A stretch of 64,000 nucleotides of DNA from Mycocentrospora acerina. Its lineage: Eukaryota > Ascomycota > Dothideomycetes > Pleosporales. The position numbers and the translations under genes were made by a program. The stretch spans positions 620,001 to 684,000 of the forward strand of contig JAKUHH010000041.1 of NCBI GenBank assembly GCA_022701365.1, given 5' to 3'. Within the stretch, counting starts at the first letter, position 1. The number at the start of each line of letters is the position of its first letter. The notes beneath the pieces are model-generated. The model saw only the letters and a program-made list of their open reading frames with translations, did no database searches and was not told where the DNA came from. Positions 47,178 to 58,085 of the stretch are shown here, in pieces.

Positions 47178-48519
47178 TTTGGAGGGTGTTCGATGCCTAC
47201 GAACACAAGGAAATTAGGCGTAAATAGGTGGATATTTTATATGACGTCGTGACGCCTACAACAAGATGTGAACTGTGAGTGGCAAAACAACTATTATTTC
47301 AAACCTCAATCTTTCCTACTGACTCACAGATCGGCTCGATATAACAGAATCGCAATGCTTGCGAGAACTCGTCACCTAAATATGGCCAACTCCCAAAACG
47401 GCGAATCTCGCCTGGCAACCGGCTTTACGCTCGCGGTTCTGGAAAAAGACCTTTAACTCCGCCATCTGCAAGGTATGGTCGCGTGCCCCACAACGGATAA
47501 CCACCCGTCGGGACTTCGGGTGTGAATAGACCCCGGAGTTGAACTGCATAACATTTACATGCAAAACAGCGGTGTGATTTGCTGTTTGTACATGTAAGAC
47601 AATGTGGCGTTGAGAGTGGTTTGCTGCCGTGAACTCCGAACGTGACACAAATGCGGAAAGGCGCTCAAGACCAATGTCGTCATTTGGCAAGCGATGTTAC
47701 CCGAGTAATATTTTAGTAGCAACTTTGAGTCACTAAGCAATGTTAAGCGTTGAGGGAGAATGCTTATTTTTTTGCGGAGTTGAGTCGGAATCAACTTAAT
47801 ATTTACTGTAGATGTTCATCCAGGTCGTGTGGTCCTTGCTCTGCTTTTCGCTCACTCTTTCATTAGCATTGGAGACACTTGTCATTTCATAGCAATTCAA
47901 TCCGATCTACTTACTTGGTTAATTGAAATATTAATATAGAAATAAACGCATCGATCCTGATCATACAATCAATCATATTGTTAAGTTCTCAATTTTCATC
48001 TCTCTTATCTTTGTGAAATCTTTCGTCGTCTCACTTTTCCCCATATCGCGACATGGTCATTTTAAGTAGGGATGGCTGTAGCAATCACAATACAACTCAT
48101 TTATTGAAGATCTCTCTTCCTAATAACAACTAACTATGCTATTACAGTTTCAGTGGTATGCGGAAGATGGCACTGTGGGAGGAGATTTGAGAGCGGATGT
48201 GCGAGATTTTTTTTGGACAATGAAGGCAAGAGACGGTGAGCATATAGCAAGGATATTTTTTTGGGGTGGACCCAACTCACATAGAACGTTCAAGAGACAA
48301 GTCAATTACAAAAAGTACCTAATCCAGGTTGAATACCGGGAAAATATTGTAAAAGGATTCGAAAATAAGGGTACCAAAGGCAGAATATAGTAATGACGGC
48401 TGGGGGTAAATGTGAAGTAGCCTGCCATAAGGTGATGTATGTATTGAAAATAATCTACTGAACGTATGGCAAGATATAAGTGCGATTTGCAACTAATATT
48501 TAAAATCCAATGTACGAAA
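47178..48519. other. intergenic
   Basis: This is 1.3 kb of mostly AT-rich sequence between two minus-strand genes. A plus-strand 84-codon frame (48136-48390) lacks motifs and is not called. The MFS promoter must lie at its left end. Confidence 0.4.
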
Positions 48520-50299
48520 TCAGATTTTCGAAACAGCCCTTCCCTTTGCCTCAACAACCCATTCTTTGGCAGGCGGTGTTTCTACAAAACTCTTCCGCTT
48601 CTCCCATTTACTCATCCAATCTACCAACTTCGGTCTTTCTTCCCTCCACTCTAAACACACATACGCTGAATACCCTATCAACGCTGTCGCAACAGCCACT
48701 GCTATCTCGTCCACTGATGCTGGCCCAACACCTGGATCCGGCAAGACGCCATCCCTCGCTGCACCTTCGAGCCGGTCCAGAGCACGCAAAATCTTCTTTT
48801 TCTGGCCCTGAACCCATTCGTCAAAGTACAGACCAGGCTCTTTTCGAATGAATGTCTCGTATGTTATCAGTACGTATGCATCCATGATACCGTCTGCACA
48901 AGCATGGAGAGTACGGAGCTGCCAATAGCGCGCGTCTTTCTTAGACTTTATAGGAGCGAGACTACTAAGATATTCGCAAATTACGCGCGAATCAAACATT
49001 CCATCGGGAACTTCTTCGGAGATCAGACAGGGTATCTTGCCTAACGGGTTGAACGCAGCAACGGCCTCGTTGTTGTCGCTCCATCCTGGGAAAGGAATTG
49101 GGCAGACGACGACCTTTTCCAGAGTGATGTGTTGTGTTAGGTTGAGTTCATGAGCAAGCATGAAGACTTTACGGGCGTAGGGTGAACCGTGGTGGTAAAT
49201 CAGACGCATCTTGGGGATTTTTTTCTTGCTACCTAATGACGCGCTGATCGATGATCTGGGAGTGAGCTTTTGGATGCGAAAATTCCAACGCGGAAAGTGT
49301 AGATGGAGGCCCTTCTTATTCTGAATAACAACCTCGTAAGTCGTTAGGCCAATAACGACACCACTATCTTTGTTATTTTGGCCATAATCAGATGGGAAGA
49401 CCTCAACTTCATCGCCAGCTTGGACTTTCAGTGGATCGTCATTGTCAAACGTAGTAGCTTCTGGCATCGCGGAAGAATTTAACACTCTGTTACTCATCAC
49501 TTTGCCGTCTAGCGTAGTCGTTTTGGGGGCTTTCTGCGTCTTCTTCTTTTCCACCTCAGCCATGAATCGGCGTACCCACGCGTATGTTTTTGGATAAATC
49601 GCATCGTTGATATGCTCCGCCGACAACGCCCCCGTCATAAAAGATTCCAAGATCAACCATTGAAATGGCCACACAGCATCGAGATCCGTCAAACTCAACT
49701 CCTTTGTGCCCAAAATCCACTGTCGGCCATCTGCAAGAAAGGTGTTCTCCAGCATATCCAAGGCCTGTCGGAGATGTTGCATTCCGTCTGGCCTTCCAGC
49801 TTCCATCACTTCAGCCGTCATACGCCGACCGCTGAGAAGTGCTCTGTCGTCGATAAACACTTTATTTAACAGGAAACCTCCCGGCAGCCAATAAGGCATG
49901 AGTTTGACGGCATTCGCAAAAACGCCGCCGTCAACTGTCCAGCTTTCGAAGAGTTTCCTGATGCCATCTTCGGCGGATGTTGATAGTGCAAGTGTGCTAT
50001 TAGGAAAGAAAGATTCAAGCTTTGAGATAATGAGGCGAGAGTCACAATAGACGTCTTTTCCTATGGCCATAAGAGGCATACGTCGGTATGCGACGTCAAT
50101 CGAGGCTAGATCCGGACGGGGCATGACAGGGGGTTGGATCTAGGTTATTGTGTGAGCAATCATGGAAAGGAGGCTTCACAGAAAGTGCTCATACACATTC
50201 GTCGTATTCAATGCCACGTAGCCATAGGTACCAAAGCACTCGGTGTGAATATATCGAGCCCTGGTAGTGGAAGAGGATGGGCTTTTCTGGCGGCGCCAT
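48520..50299 (-). CDS. fusion of two glutathione transferase-like proteins
   Basis: Two exons (50299-50195 and 50139-48520) encode 574 residues. Residues 1 to about 240 are a GST-like protein of the fungal group starting with KPILFHYQGSIYSHRVLWYL and YRRMPLMAIGKDVYCDSRLI, with an all-alpha C-terminal part (DLDAVWPFQWL). A small beta-rich segment follows (DEVEVFPSDYGQNNKDSGVV), as is common in that group. From about residue 346 a second complete GST begins, MRLIYHHGSPYARKVFML, with NPLGKIPCL and SRVICEYL (thioredoxin fold) and a helical C-terminal domain of normal length (229 residues in all). Only about 18 residues link the halves and no stop or obvious intron separates them. The role is probably glutathione-dependent detoxification in the cytosol. 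Confidence 0.85.
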
Positions 50300-50722
50300 G
50301 ATTCAATGGTCAATATGCAATTTGAGCGGGAGAAAGTGCAATGAGATACACTCCTACTTAAGCTGATGGAATATTAAGAATATCGAGCGATCGCCAGGCG
50401 TGCCGCTGAGACACCGTGCAGTTGCTCTACCCCACACGGCAGCCATGACGCCCCAGGTTTCAACCTCGGCGCGTCAGATGGGGAAAAATACGAGCCTGAC
50501 ATGCGATAACGACCTCGCACTCTACACGAAATATCGCTGCACGGTGTGTGAATCAAGGAAATCTCCGACAAAACCACAGACTCCTAAGACATTTAGTTGT
50601 TTGTTCGCGGGCTCACTTTCTACGTTGATGAACCACACGTGCACGGACGTCACCCCGCGTAGTTGGTAAAAATTCATGATGTTCAGATCCAGACCGTACA
50701 AATATTTGTCGCCAACACCAAA
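50300..50722. promoter_or_regulatory. divergent promoter, GST fusion / methyltransferase
   Basis: This is a 423-bp head-to-head spacer that must serve both genes. No consensus element stands out. Confidence 0.45.
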
Positions 50723-51471
50723 ATGCCAAAAACAGACGAAGGTGCCGCTCTAGGCCATGCATCTTTCTGGGATGAGCGGTATGCAAAGGCCGACGACAGC
50801 TCCAAGCCCACACACGAATGGTTCCGCGATTTCGCATCGTTGGAACCCTTCTTTTCTAAGCACCTATTTGCAACAAGAAAACCAGAATCAAGTCCCAAAA
50901 TACTGCATCTCGGGAGTGGAGACAGCGTAAGTTGGATCGCTCTGTTTATGCGGAGAATCGCTCATTCGATTTAGACTGTTCCGTATGATTTGCTGAAGAG
51001 AGGATATGCAAACCAAATATGTCTTGACTTCTCAGCTGTTGTTGTTGATCTCATGAAGTCCAGACATGCGCAGGAAGAGGGCGTACAATGGTTAAACGGT
51101 GATGTGAGAGATATGAAAGAGTTTGAGTCCAAAAGTATCGACGTTGCATTTGACAAGGGAACACTTGATGCCATGATCTTTGGAAGTCCATGGAGTCCTC
51201 CAGATGAGGTCATGGATAACAGTGGCAGATACATGTCTGAGGTAAGTAATTCTTCTTGCTCCATCTCAAATTCTCGTTCCAACCGCTTAATTAAAATCAG
51301 GTTCATCGTGTGCTCAAGGACGATGGGTTTTTCTTATACATCACTTACCGACAACCTCACTTCGTCAAGCCAATTCTCAATCGAAATAACGAGTGGGATC
51401 TTGAAATGGAGGTCATGGGTGGCGGTGATAGTTTCGAGTACTACGGTTATCTTCTGAAGAAAAATCAATAA
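50723..51471 (+). CDS. class I SAM methyltransferase, EEF1AKMT4/METTL13-like
   Basis: Three exons (50723-50926, 50975-51241, 51301-51471) encode 213 residues. The N-terminus ASFWDERYAKAD is the entry motif of this methyltransferase group. Motif I is ILHLGSGDSTVPYDL, created by the first splice. The acidic ribose-binding residue is in QICLDFSAVVV. WLNGDVRDM and SIDVAFDKGTLDAMIFG match the DKGTLDA signature of eukaryotic lysine methyltransferases that modify elongation factor 1A. VHRVLKDDGFFLYITY is motif post-II. It probably methylates a protein lysine in the cytosol. The gene ends 31 bp before an 18-bp tandem repeat. Confidence 0.88.
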
Positions 51472-52007
51472 ACTTGCGCCTTTAACCGTAGATACAAGTG
51501 CAGTAGTTATTCCGCGTACGGTGGTTATTCCGTGCATAATGGTTGTTCCGCATGCAGCAGATGTTCCGTACTCAACCCAGAAAAAATGTTCATTCAGGAT
51601 TCGACTTTGAGCGATACAACCTGCCACGTACGTAGCCTCTCCTATCAAATTGTCTCCTGTAGAAGAAGAAAACATGTTTCTGCTATCGTGTCTGAATTCA
51701 AGTTGTGGCACTACGTCATATCCAGCAAAAGATAGCAACATCAAACCAGCCTCTTACACATCCTTCTGCCCGCACATGACCTTTTGACAAATTATTTGAC
51801 ATTTTTTACGGCAGAAGAGCATGATTGGTGGCCATATCCGAAAGCTGCAACGGCCAGACCCCTCCCCCGCCGGAAACTCTTCCGCAATAGTATATAGCAG
51901 CTACACCAGTATGCTGGAATGAATGTCCTATCGAACATCCTCATAAGGTTTGCCTGTCAACTATTGCCATAGTATACAAAAGTCAACCCCGCCAATTCGC
52001 CGTCATT
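51472..52007. promoter_or_regulatory. intergenic with GST promoter
   Basis: After the 18-bp repeat, the region carries a GC-rich stretch (CCCCTCCCCCGCCGG, near 51860) and a TATATAG element at 51891-51897. That element lies 117 bp before the GST start and is a plausible core promoter. Confidence 0.5.
51503..51574 (+). repeat. degenerate 18-bp tandem repeat, four units
   Basis: There are four consecutive 18-bp units sharing the core G-T-T-x-T-T-C-C-G, at 51503, 51521, 51539 and 51557. In one plus-strand frame they encode related hexapeptides (VVIPRT, VVIPCI, MVVPHA, ADVPYS). They lie just after the methyltransferase stop but in another frame. Confidence 0.7.
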
Positions 52008-52756
52008 ATGCCGCCAATCACGCTTTGGTTCCTCCAAGCCTCACGCTGCATCCGTACCACCTGGTTGCTCGAAGAACTTGGCCTAGAGTACGATGTGAAA
52101 TTTGCCGACCGTACCGCAGCAGGCAAAGCACCCGATGACTTCAAAATCCAATCTGGAAATCCACTAGGAAAATTTCCTACACTTCAAGATGGCGATTTGA
52201 CGGTTGTCGAGAGCGGCGCTATCACCGAGTATGTCCTAGGCCCAGTGTGATCTATACTCACTAGGAGAAGATTTGTGCTTGGTTGATCGATCAATTGATT
52301 GACTGACTTATCCACAGATATCTCTGCGAAAAGTACGACAAAGCTGGAAAATACATTCCCTCGGACACTGCCGCTCGCATCAAAGTTCAGCAGTGGATCC
52401 ATGCTGCTGAAGCCACTTTTTCTCTACATGGGCTCGCGATCCTGTACACACGGTGGAATCTACCCAAAGATTTGCCTGCAGGAGTTCTGGAAGCCACAGA
52501 GAAAGGTCTATCAGTTAATGTGCAAAATGACTTGGATTGGCTAGAAGACGAGCTTTCAAAATCGAGTGGTAGATTTTTGTGTGGAGATGATGTTACGGCG
52601 GCCGATATCATGATGCAGTTTTCTGTCGATTTTATCTTCGTGAGAGGATTGGGGACGAATGGGAAGAAATGGGAGAATGCGGAAAGGTGGTTGAAGGATT
52701 GCAAGGCGACGGAGGGGTATAAGAAGGCGGTGGAGAGAACAGGACACAAGTTCTAG
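52008..52756 (+). CDS. glutathione S-transferase
   Basis: Two exons (52008-52228 and 52318-52756) encode 219 residues, the normal GST length. The thioredoxin-like domain has ITLWFLQASRCIRTTWLLEELG, NPLGKFPTLQDGDLTVVESGAITEYL (cis-Pro and the glutathione-gamma-glutamyl-binding Glu-Ser) and CEKYD. The splice falls inside ITEYL. The alpha domain has the N-capping region GRFLCGDDVTAADIMM. The SRCIRTTW arrangement, with Ser as the candidate catalytic residue, resembles fungal GSTs related to the Gtt1 type. It should be a cytosolic detoxification enzyme. It is a separate gene from the fused GST 1.7 kb to the left. Confidence 0.93.
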
Positions 52757-52909
52757 GTAGGTATAGTCAAATAGTATTGGTTGACTATATGATGAATACG
52801 AACCTGGCCAGCAGGCCCTGTCTAAATCTACCATTCATGTTTTACAACTCCGACGTCCACATACATTTCTCGTCAATCCATTGACTAATTGTCTAGATCA
52901 TTCACCCAT

Positions 52910-54075
52910 TCAGGCAGTCAATCCAGCAGCTTTGATGGCAAAATCTGCTGCCGTCTCAGCAACACTGCCATAGCTGATGTGGCTTCCCGTTGCACCACCG
53001 TCACCTCCACCGCCACAGATGAAGTCGCTAGTACCGCAGAACTGCTGGACCTTGTCGGTGGGGAGGTCGCCAACAGCAGAACGCTTCATTGGGTCGCCAA
53101 AGAGAACTGCACCAGCGACTTGTGAAGATGTCGCACCCTTGCTGAAGGCGTTGTGAACCACCATGCCGCCCTGGCTGTAGCCGGAGAGAATGATCTTGGT
53201 GCTGGGGCACTGGGAGAGAGCAGTTTGGACAAGCTGGGCCATGACTTGACCACCGTCACCACCCATTGCTGCGTTACCCTAGATGAGACGTTAGTGTTTA
53301 TGGTTGTTTAAGGTAGAGAGGGAAAACTTACAGCAGCAGAAGCAGCATAATCGACACCCTGGATAGTGACACGGTCGTTGCCCAACTTCGTCCTCAGAGC
53401 TTTGAACATGGGCGGTCCACTGACAGTTCCGACATTACCCATTTCTCCAGTACCGCGGGCGAAGATGACTGTGATATCCGTGCAGCAGTTCTTATCCTTG
53501 ACACCATTCTCGGAGCTTCCCAGCCCTCCTGAGCTTCCCTGAGGCGTGCAGTTTGCACCAACAGTACCCGATCCTCCCGTGGCGGGGGTCGTAGCAGTTG
53601 GTAGTGATGCTCCACCAGAGATATTCGGCACTGTTCCGTTTGTGACAGTAGCAGTGGGAGTGACCTGGGCCTTTGTTGATCCCAGGCCTCCCGTGAGTCC
53701 GCCACCGAGTCCACTGCCTAGTCCACTGCCTAGTCCACTGCCTAGTCCACTTCCGAGTCCACTTCCAAGTCCACTACCAAGGCCGCCTCCAGACAACCCT
53801 CCACCACTGAGCAAACCACTCAATCCCGATCCACTTCCCCCTCCTCCCAGGCTAGGAAGCCCTGTTATAGCAGGAATGCTAGGAATGCTGAGTCCTCCTC
53901 CGCCCAATAAGCCCCCTAGACCGGTTCCTGAGCCCGTCCCCAAGCCTGTTCCGGAACCGAACCCGCCTGTGGGCAAGCTGAACGAGGGCATGCTGAAGGG
54001 GAGGTTGAATTGCGGATGAGGGAATGCACTGCCGAGGCCGGCGAGGGCAAGGATTTGAGGCGCTGCGTACTTCAT
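52910..54075 (-). CDS. secreted cutinase with Gly/Leu-rich spacer
   Basis: Two exons (54075-53332 and 53278-52910) encode 370 residues. A signal peptide (MKYAAPQILALAGLGSAFPHP) opens the protein. About 150 residues of low-complexity Gly/Ser/Leu-rich sequence follow, including a run of GSGL units, then a Thr/Pro region and the cutinase domain. The domain shows NCCTDITVIFARGTGE, the nucleophile elbow LSGYSQGGMVVH, and the Asp and His region CGTSDFICGGG...GSHISYG. Four cysteines support the two family disulfides. Cutinases hydrolyse plant cuticle polyester outside the cell. The long spacer is unlike the short propeptide of classical cutinases and may be a flexible or cell-wall-associated linker. 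Confidence 0.93.
53705..53788. repeat. 12-bp coding minisatellite in the cutinase spacer
   Basis: About seven tandem 12-bp units (plus strand AGTCCACTGCCT and variants) encode GSGL repeats. The first units on the plus strand are nearly identical, suggesting recent expansion; the later ones have synonymous changes. Confidence 0.85.
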
Positions 54076-54844
54076 GATTGAAGATGTTCAAAGTGTCTGA
54101 AGAGTTGAGGTAAAAATTTCTATATAAAATGAAGCAAAAGAACGGTAATGTTGTATGATTCTTGGGGAAAAAGGGAAGCGAATGTAGGTGCACTGCACAA
54201 CGAGAGACGAAGCTGAATAGAGCGAAGGGAAGCCGAGAGGAATGCGATGTCGAATCGGTGTCTTCTTCATCTGGCCATTCTCTGTCTTGTACTTATACTC
54301 CATTGTTGTTCATCACGCCGCGGTATGACTACCAGTAAGAGGGCCCAGCCTCACGTTCGGCATGTTCCTTTCGAAACAAACACGGCATTGTTTCTACTTG
54401 CACCAGTTCACTCCCTAATCACAACCACGCCACCGCTTAGGAAATCTCCGATGCAGTAGGATAGGTGAGTAGTTGCTTTTTGTTGTCGCATAGATTGTTC
54501 CATGCGCCGAGACTTGTTTGGGGGTTTGTATGTGGGGCGCAGCTCCTCAAATGCACGACTCGTGCTGTCCTTCAATTACTGGAAAAGGGAAAAGGCAGGA
54601 TCGAAGCCCTTGTCACTCACGCGGGAGGCGTGAGCCTAATCGGTCCATCCATGCAGACAATGCAACGACCTCGGGTTACCGGATTGTAGCTTGTTTCACG
54701 AGAGGGCTTGGATGCACAACGTCAAACAATGTCACGGCAGTCAATCGGTGTTCTGACAGCATCCAAGAATAGCGCCGAGTCATGGCGTTTGTCCCGAGGT
54801 TGAAAGATTTGGTCTCTTGGACTTGCTTGTTTCATTTATGGCCA
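54076..54844. promoter_or_regulatory. cutinase promoter region
   Basis: This 0.77-kb region lies upstream of the cutinase gene. On the minus strand a TATATAG element (54120-54126) lies about 45 bp before the ATG, implying a very short leader. The rest has no recognised gene. Confidence 0.5.
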
Positions 54845-56239
54845 TTATTGTCTTGCTGCGACCGCCGTCTTGACCTCCTTGAATGCATCATACCCATACA
54901 GCCAAGGCTGCACTTCAGGACACGTCCATCGACTGGGGAAATGGCCGTGGAGCTCCCCACCCAACATGCCCTGCATCTTCCGATCCCTTTCCTCTTGCTC
55001 CGGCCCATTGCGCATGTGGAAATCCCTCCTCTGCTTGAACGTCTCCCTCACAATTCCCTCGCCCCTCTGCTTGCGCATCTTCTGGAAAAGCTGCAACGTC
55101 TCGGGTAGTTGGGACTTCTCTGTAAAGTTCTGCTGCGACAAAAGCAGACCCAGAACCGCGCCATCTTCAATGGACGAGTTTGCACCCTGGGCCAGGTACG
55201 GCAGCATGGGATGGCACGAGTCGCCGATCAGAGCGAGGTTGTTTTGCGGGTTGATCCATGATGCGAGTTCCTCCCGGTGCATCAGTTTCCACTTGTCGAC
55301 CTTGTCCACACAGCCAAGGAACTGAGTTAGCCTGCAACACGGTGAGCTCATTGCCGACGCATGAAACCAACTGATAGGTGATACATACACTGGGTCCCAC
55401 CCCTCAAACAACTTCTTCATTTCTTCAATGTCGCCTGATGTGCGTGCCACGCCTTCTTCCAGATCATCAGGTACCAAGAGCACAATGTTGTACACATCCC
55501 CCCCGCGCATGCTGTACGCAACTACATGTGCGTCTGGACCAGCCCAGAATCGACACGCAGGATTCTGAACCATATCTCTGAGTTTCTCGTCCTTGATCTG
55601 ATCCACATGCATCACAATTCTGTATGCCAGATCGCCTGTTGGCAGCGGGGGGTCCTTTCGTCCGAGAAACGTCGACCGACATGTCGACCACAAGCCATCT
55701 GCTCCCACGATGAGGTCAGCCTCATAGGTCTCCCCTACTTCAGTCGTGACCTTTGCCCTGTCTCCTGTGGTGTGTCCAAAATCAATGTTGGAAGCTTTTG
55801 CGTTTAGCACAACTGTCACACCCAACTCTTTTGCACGCTTCACCAGCGCCTGTTGTAGATCCACGCGATGGCAGTCTGAAAACGGAGCATTGTACTTGCG
55901 GCGAATATTCGCATCAAAGTCATCCTCATGGGCAAGCACTTCGCCCTTGTAGTTGTACACTGTCAGTGTCTTTGGCTCGCAGACAGAGTCCTGCACAACG
56001 CTGTATACACCCCATTGCTGGAGGAGTCGTGTAGCATTGGGAGTAAGTTGGAGACCAGCGCCAATCTAGCACACGTCAGATACCTGATCTTCAAGATGGT
56101 GAACCAAATCCCTTACTTCAGCGAGTTCCTTTGCGCTCTCCAAAACCGTGACCTCATGACCCGAAAGCGCGCACTGAATCGACGCAGCCAGACCCGACAG
56201 CCCCGCTCCAACAACCAGAATATCAAGCTTTTGTGACAT
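54845..56239 (-). CDS. FAD-dependent monooxygenase, salicylate-hydroxylase-like
   Basis: Three exons (56239-56117, 56065-55389, 55331-54845) encode 428 residues of a group A flavoprotein hydroxylase. The N-terminal Rossmann motif is DILVVGAGLSGLAASI. IGAGLQLTPNATRLLQQWG follows the first splice. The DG motif is ADLIVGADGLWS and the GD motif is NLALIGDSCHPMLPYLAQGANSSIEDG, both diagnostic of the family. With FAD, NAD(P)H and oxygen such enzymes hydroxylate an aromatic or polyketide ring. The second intron (55388-55332) lies between WDPV and LTQFLG. There is no membrane anchor. The substrate is not known; salicylate or a related phenol is the default guess. Confidence 0.93.
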
Positions 56240-56640
56240 GACGGCAACTCGCGACTCAGCTTGTTGTTTTAGAAAAGAAGACGATGAAGGAGATGAGCTA
56301 CCAGAAGGTAAAGGCCTGCAGGTTTGTTCGAGGCCAGAGCCGTATTACATGTATTCCGCGTAGCCTACCTTTTTTCCAAAGCCCGTGTCTGCAGTACAAA
56401 TACGCGCGGTGTCATCGTCATCCTAACACCGCGCTCGCACACGTCGGGGTATTCATGTACGACGCGTTTGCAGTCTGGCGAGGGATATGAGTTGTTCCGA
56501 GTGGGTGACTGCGGGGAACAAATGCTGGGGTAGCGCGGAACAAGCTTGATCCCCCCACGCTAACATAGACGTTGTACGAAGACGTTGTGCGTTAATTTTT
56601 GAGGAAGGATGAGCGTCAAGAGGGGTTTAATGAAAGGTTG
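56240..56640. promoter_or_regulatory. intergenic, promoter of the monooxygenase gene
   Basis: This is a 400-bp spacer with no gene. It is upstream of the minus-strand monooxygenase gene. Confidence 0.4.
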
Positions 56641-57009
56641 TTAATTTCGGTATTTACGTTTCTTTTGGGTTGAATTCTTGGATTTGAGGGAGGGTTGTGA
56701 TGGGGTGGTGAGATTGTTCGCGCCAGGGAGGTAGGGAGAGCGATTGACACATTCACGACTATACTTCTTCACCCATTCTTCCATAATCATTAGACTCTCT
56801 CTCCAATACTCTCCTTCAAACATGATTCGGGGGTTCCAAGAATGAAAAGCTTCATACAACGTTGCCCTATCACCACTCCTCCTCCACCATCCTCTCTCCC
56901 AACCCAGGTAGTTATTTATCTCCAGCACACTCTTCACTTCCACCCCTCTTCTCGAAGTCAATTCCAACAGAATATCTCCCTTGCAAATCCAACCAGCATA
57001 AACCAAGCC
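56641..57009 (-). CDS. probable terminal exon or remnant of an unrecognised gene
   Basis: The minus-strand frame is open for about 122 codons to a stop at 56641. Its composition looks like a real protein, rich in Trp and charged residues (EINNYLGWERGWWRR, ALYEAF-like TLYEAFHSWNPR, MFEGEYWRESLMIMEEWV), with a basic C-terminus. It has no ATG near its 5' end. An AG at 57011-57010 could be an acceptor, and the in-frame triplet just before (57012-57010) is TAA. A hydrophobic frame further upstream (about 57173-57091) may be another exon. No family is recognised. A degraded gene is also possible. Confidence 0.3.
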   Translation of the reverse strand, partial: GLVYAGWICKGDILLELTSRRGVEVKSVLEINNYLGWERGWWRRSGDRATLYEAFHSWNPRIMFEGEYWRESLMIMEEWVKKYSRECVNRSPYLPGANNLTTPSQPSLKSKNSTQKKRKYRN

Positions 57010-57788
57010 TTACAAGTCTTGCCACCAGAAATACTGCAGCAGTAGGTGATGATGGTAGCAATTCCCCTTACACCATCAAAAAAAGATAACGCCAGAGAAA
57101 TAGCATCACGCCCATAAAGAAAATGACACAAGTAGTCAAGAGAGGGGGTAAATCATCGAATGGAAGAGTATCTAACAATATTTTAATAAATTAGACAAGA
57201 AACGAAGTAGTCAGTCTTGCAAGTTCAAGTTCTATTTCTATTGTTATTTTGTTTCTTATTTTTAATTCTTTTCACCTACACACATATCTACGCATAGTGC
57301 GAGAAGAGAAAACCTGTACTCTTTTACACTCAATTTTTTTCGTTTTCATTTTCTTCTCTACTACCCGCCCTTGCATATCCTTCGCACGAAACCCTACAAA
57401 ACAGTTGACTAGTACAACACCCATCTATGCAGAGATGGAACACCCCTCTGATAAAACCAACCACTCTCTTCAAGGCTGAAGAGAAAAAAGAAGAAGTAGT
57501 TGGAGTTATTCCTCCCGCTCCTCCTTCCTCTCCTCTAAATTTCCCGCCTACAATTTATTTAAACCCCCCCTCTCTCTCCACAAAAACATGTTAAAATATT
57601 TATACACATGTATACTCTCTCCCACCTCCACCCTCTTTTTCCCCAACCTCCCCTTCCAACAATTTTTTCTTCCTTTTCCTCCTTTTCTCCTCCTCCTCCT
57701 TTCCCTACTTAAACCATAAATTCCAAAAAATAATAATGACTGAATGAATGAATCAACAAGTTTCCCTCTCCAAGCCTTTTATTCCATT
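57010..57788. other. low-complexity pyrimidine-rich region
   Basis: The region is very rich in C and T on the plus strand from about 57480, with TTTTC, CTCCTC and similar runs leading into the poly-C and the assembly gap. It may include 5' exons of the uncertain minus-strand gene. Nothing else can be supported. Confidence 0.4.
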
Positions 57789-58085
57789 CCCCCCCCCCCC
57801 CCCCCCCACCACNNNNNNNNNNNNNNNNNNNNNNNNNNNNNNNNNNNNNNNNNNNNNNNNNNNNNNNNNNNNNNNNNNNNNNNNNNNNNNNNNNNNNNNN
57901 NNNNNNNNNNNNNNNNNNNNNNNNNNNNNNNNNNNNNNNNNNNNNNNNNNNNNNNNNNNNNNNNNNNNNNNNNNNNNNNNNNNNNNNNNNNNNNNNNNNN
58001 NNNNNNNNNNNNNNNNNNNNNNNNNNNNNNNNNNNNNNNNNNNNNNNNNNNNNNNNNNNNNNNNNNNNGGGGGGGGGGGGGGGGG
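57789..58085. other. assembly gap (256 N) with poly-C left and poly-G right
   Basis: Nineteen C residues (57789-57807) plus ACCAC precede the N run (57813-58068), and seventeen G residues (58069-58085) follow. As with the other gap, the homopolymers are suspicious edges rather than reliable sequence. Confidence 0.85.

Noticed and set aside
48136..48390. Plus-strand 84-codon ORF starting with ATG
   Set aside because: Protein-like composition but no recognised motif, no support from context and within AT-rich spacer; not enough to call a gene.
53546..54019. Plus-strand proline-rich ORF opposite the cutinase
   Set aside because: It is the antisense of the Gly/Leu repeat of the cutinase, which gives Pro codons on the other strand.
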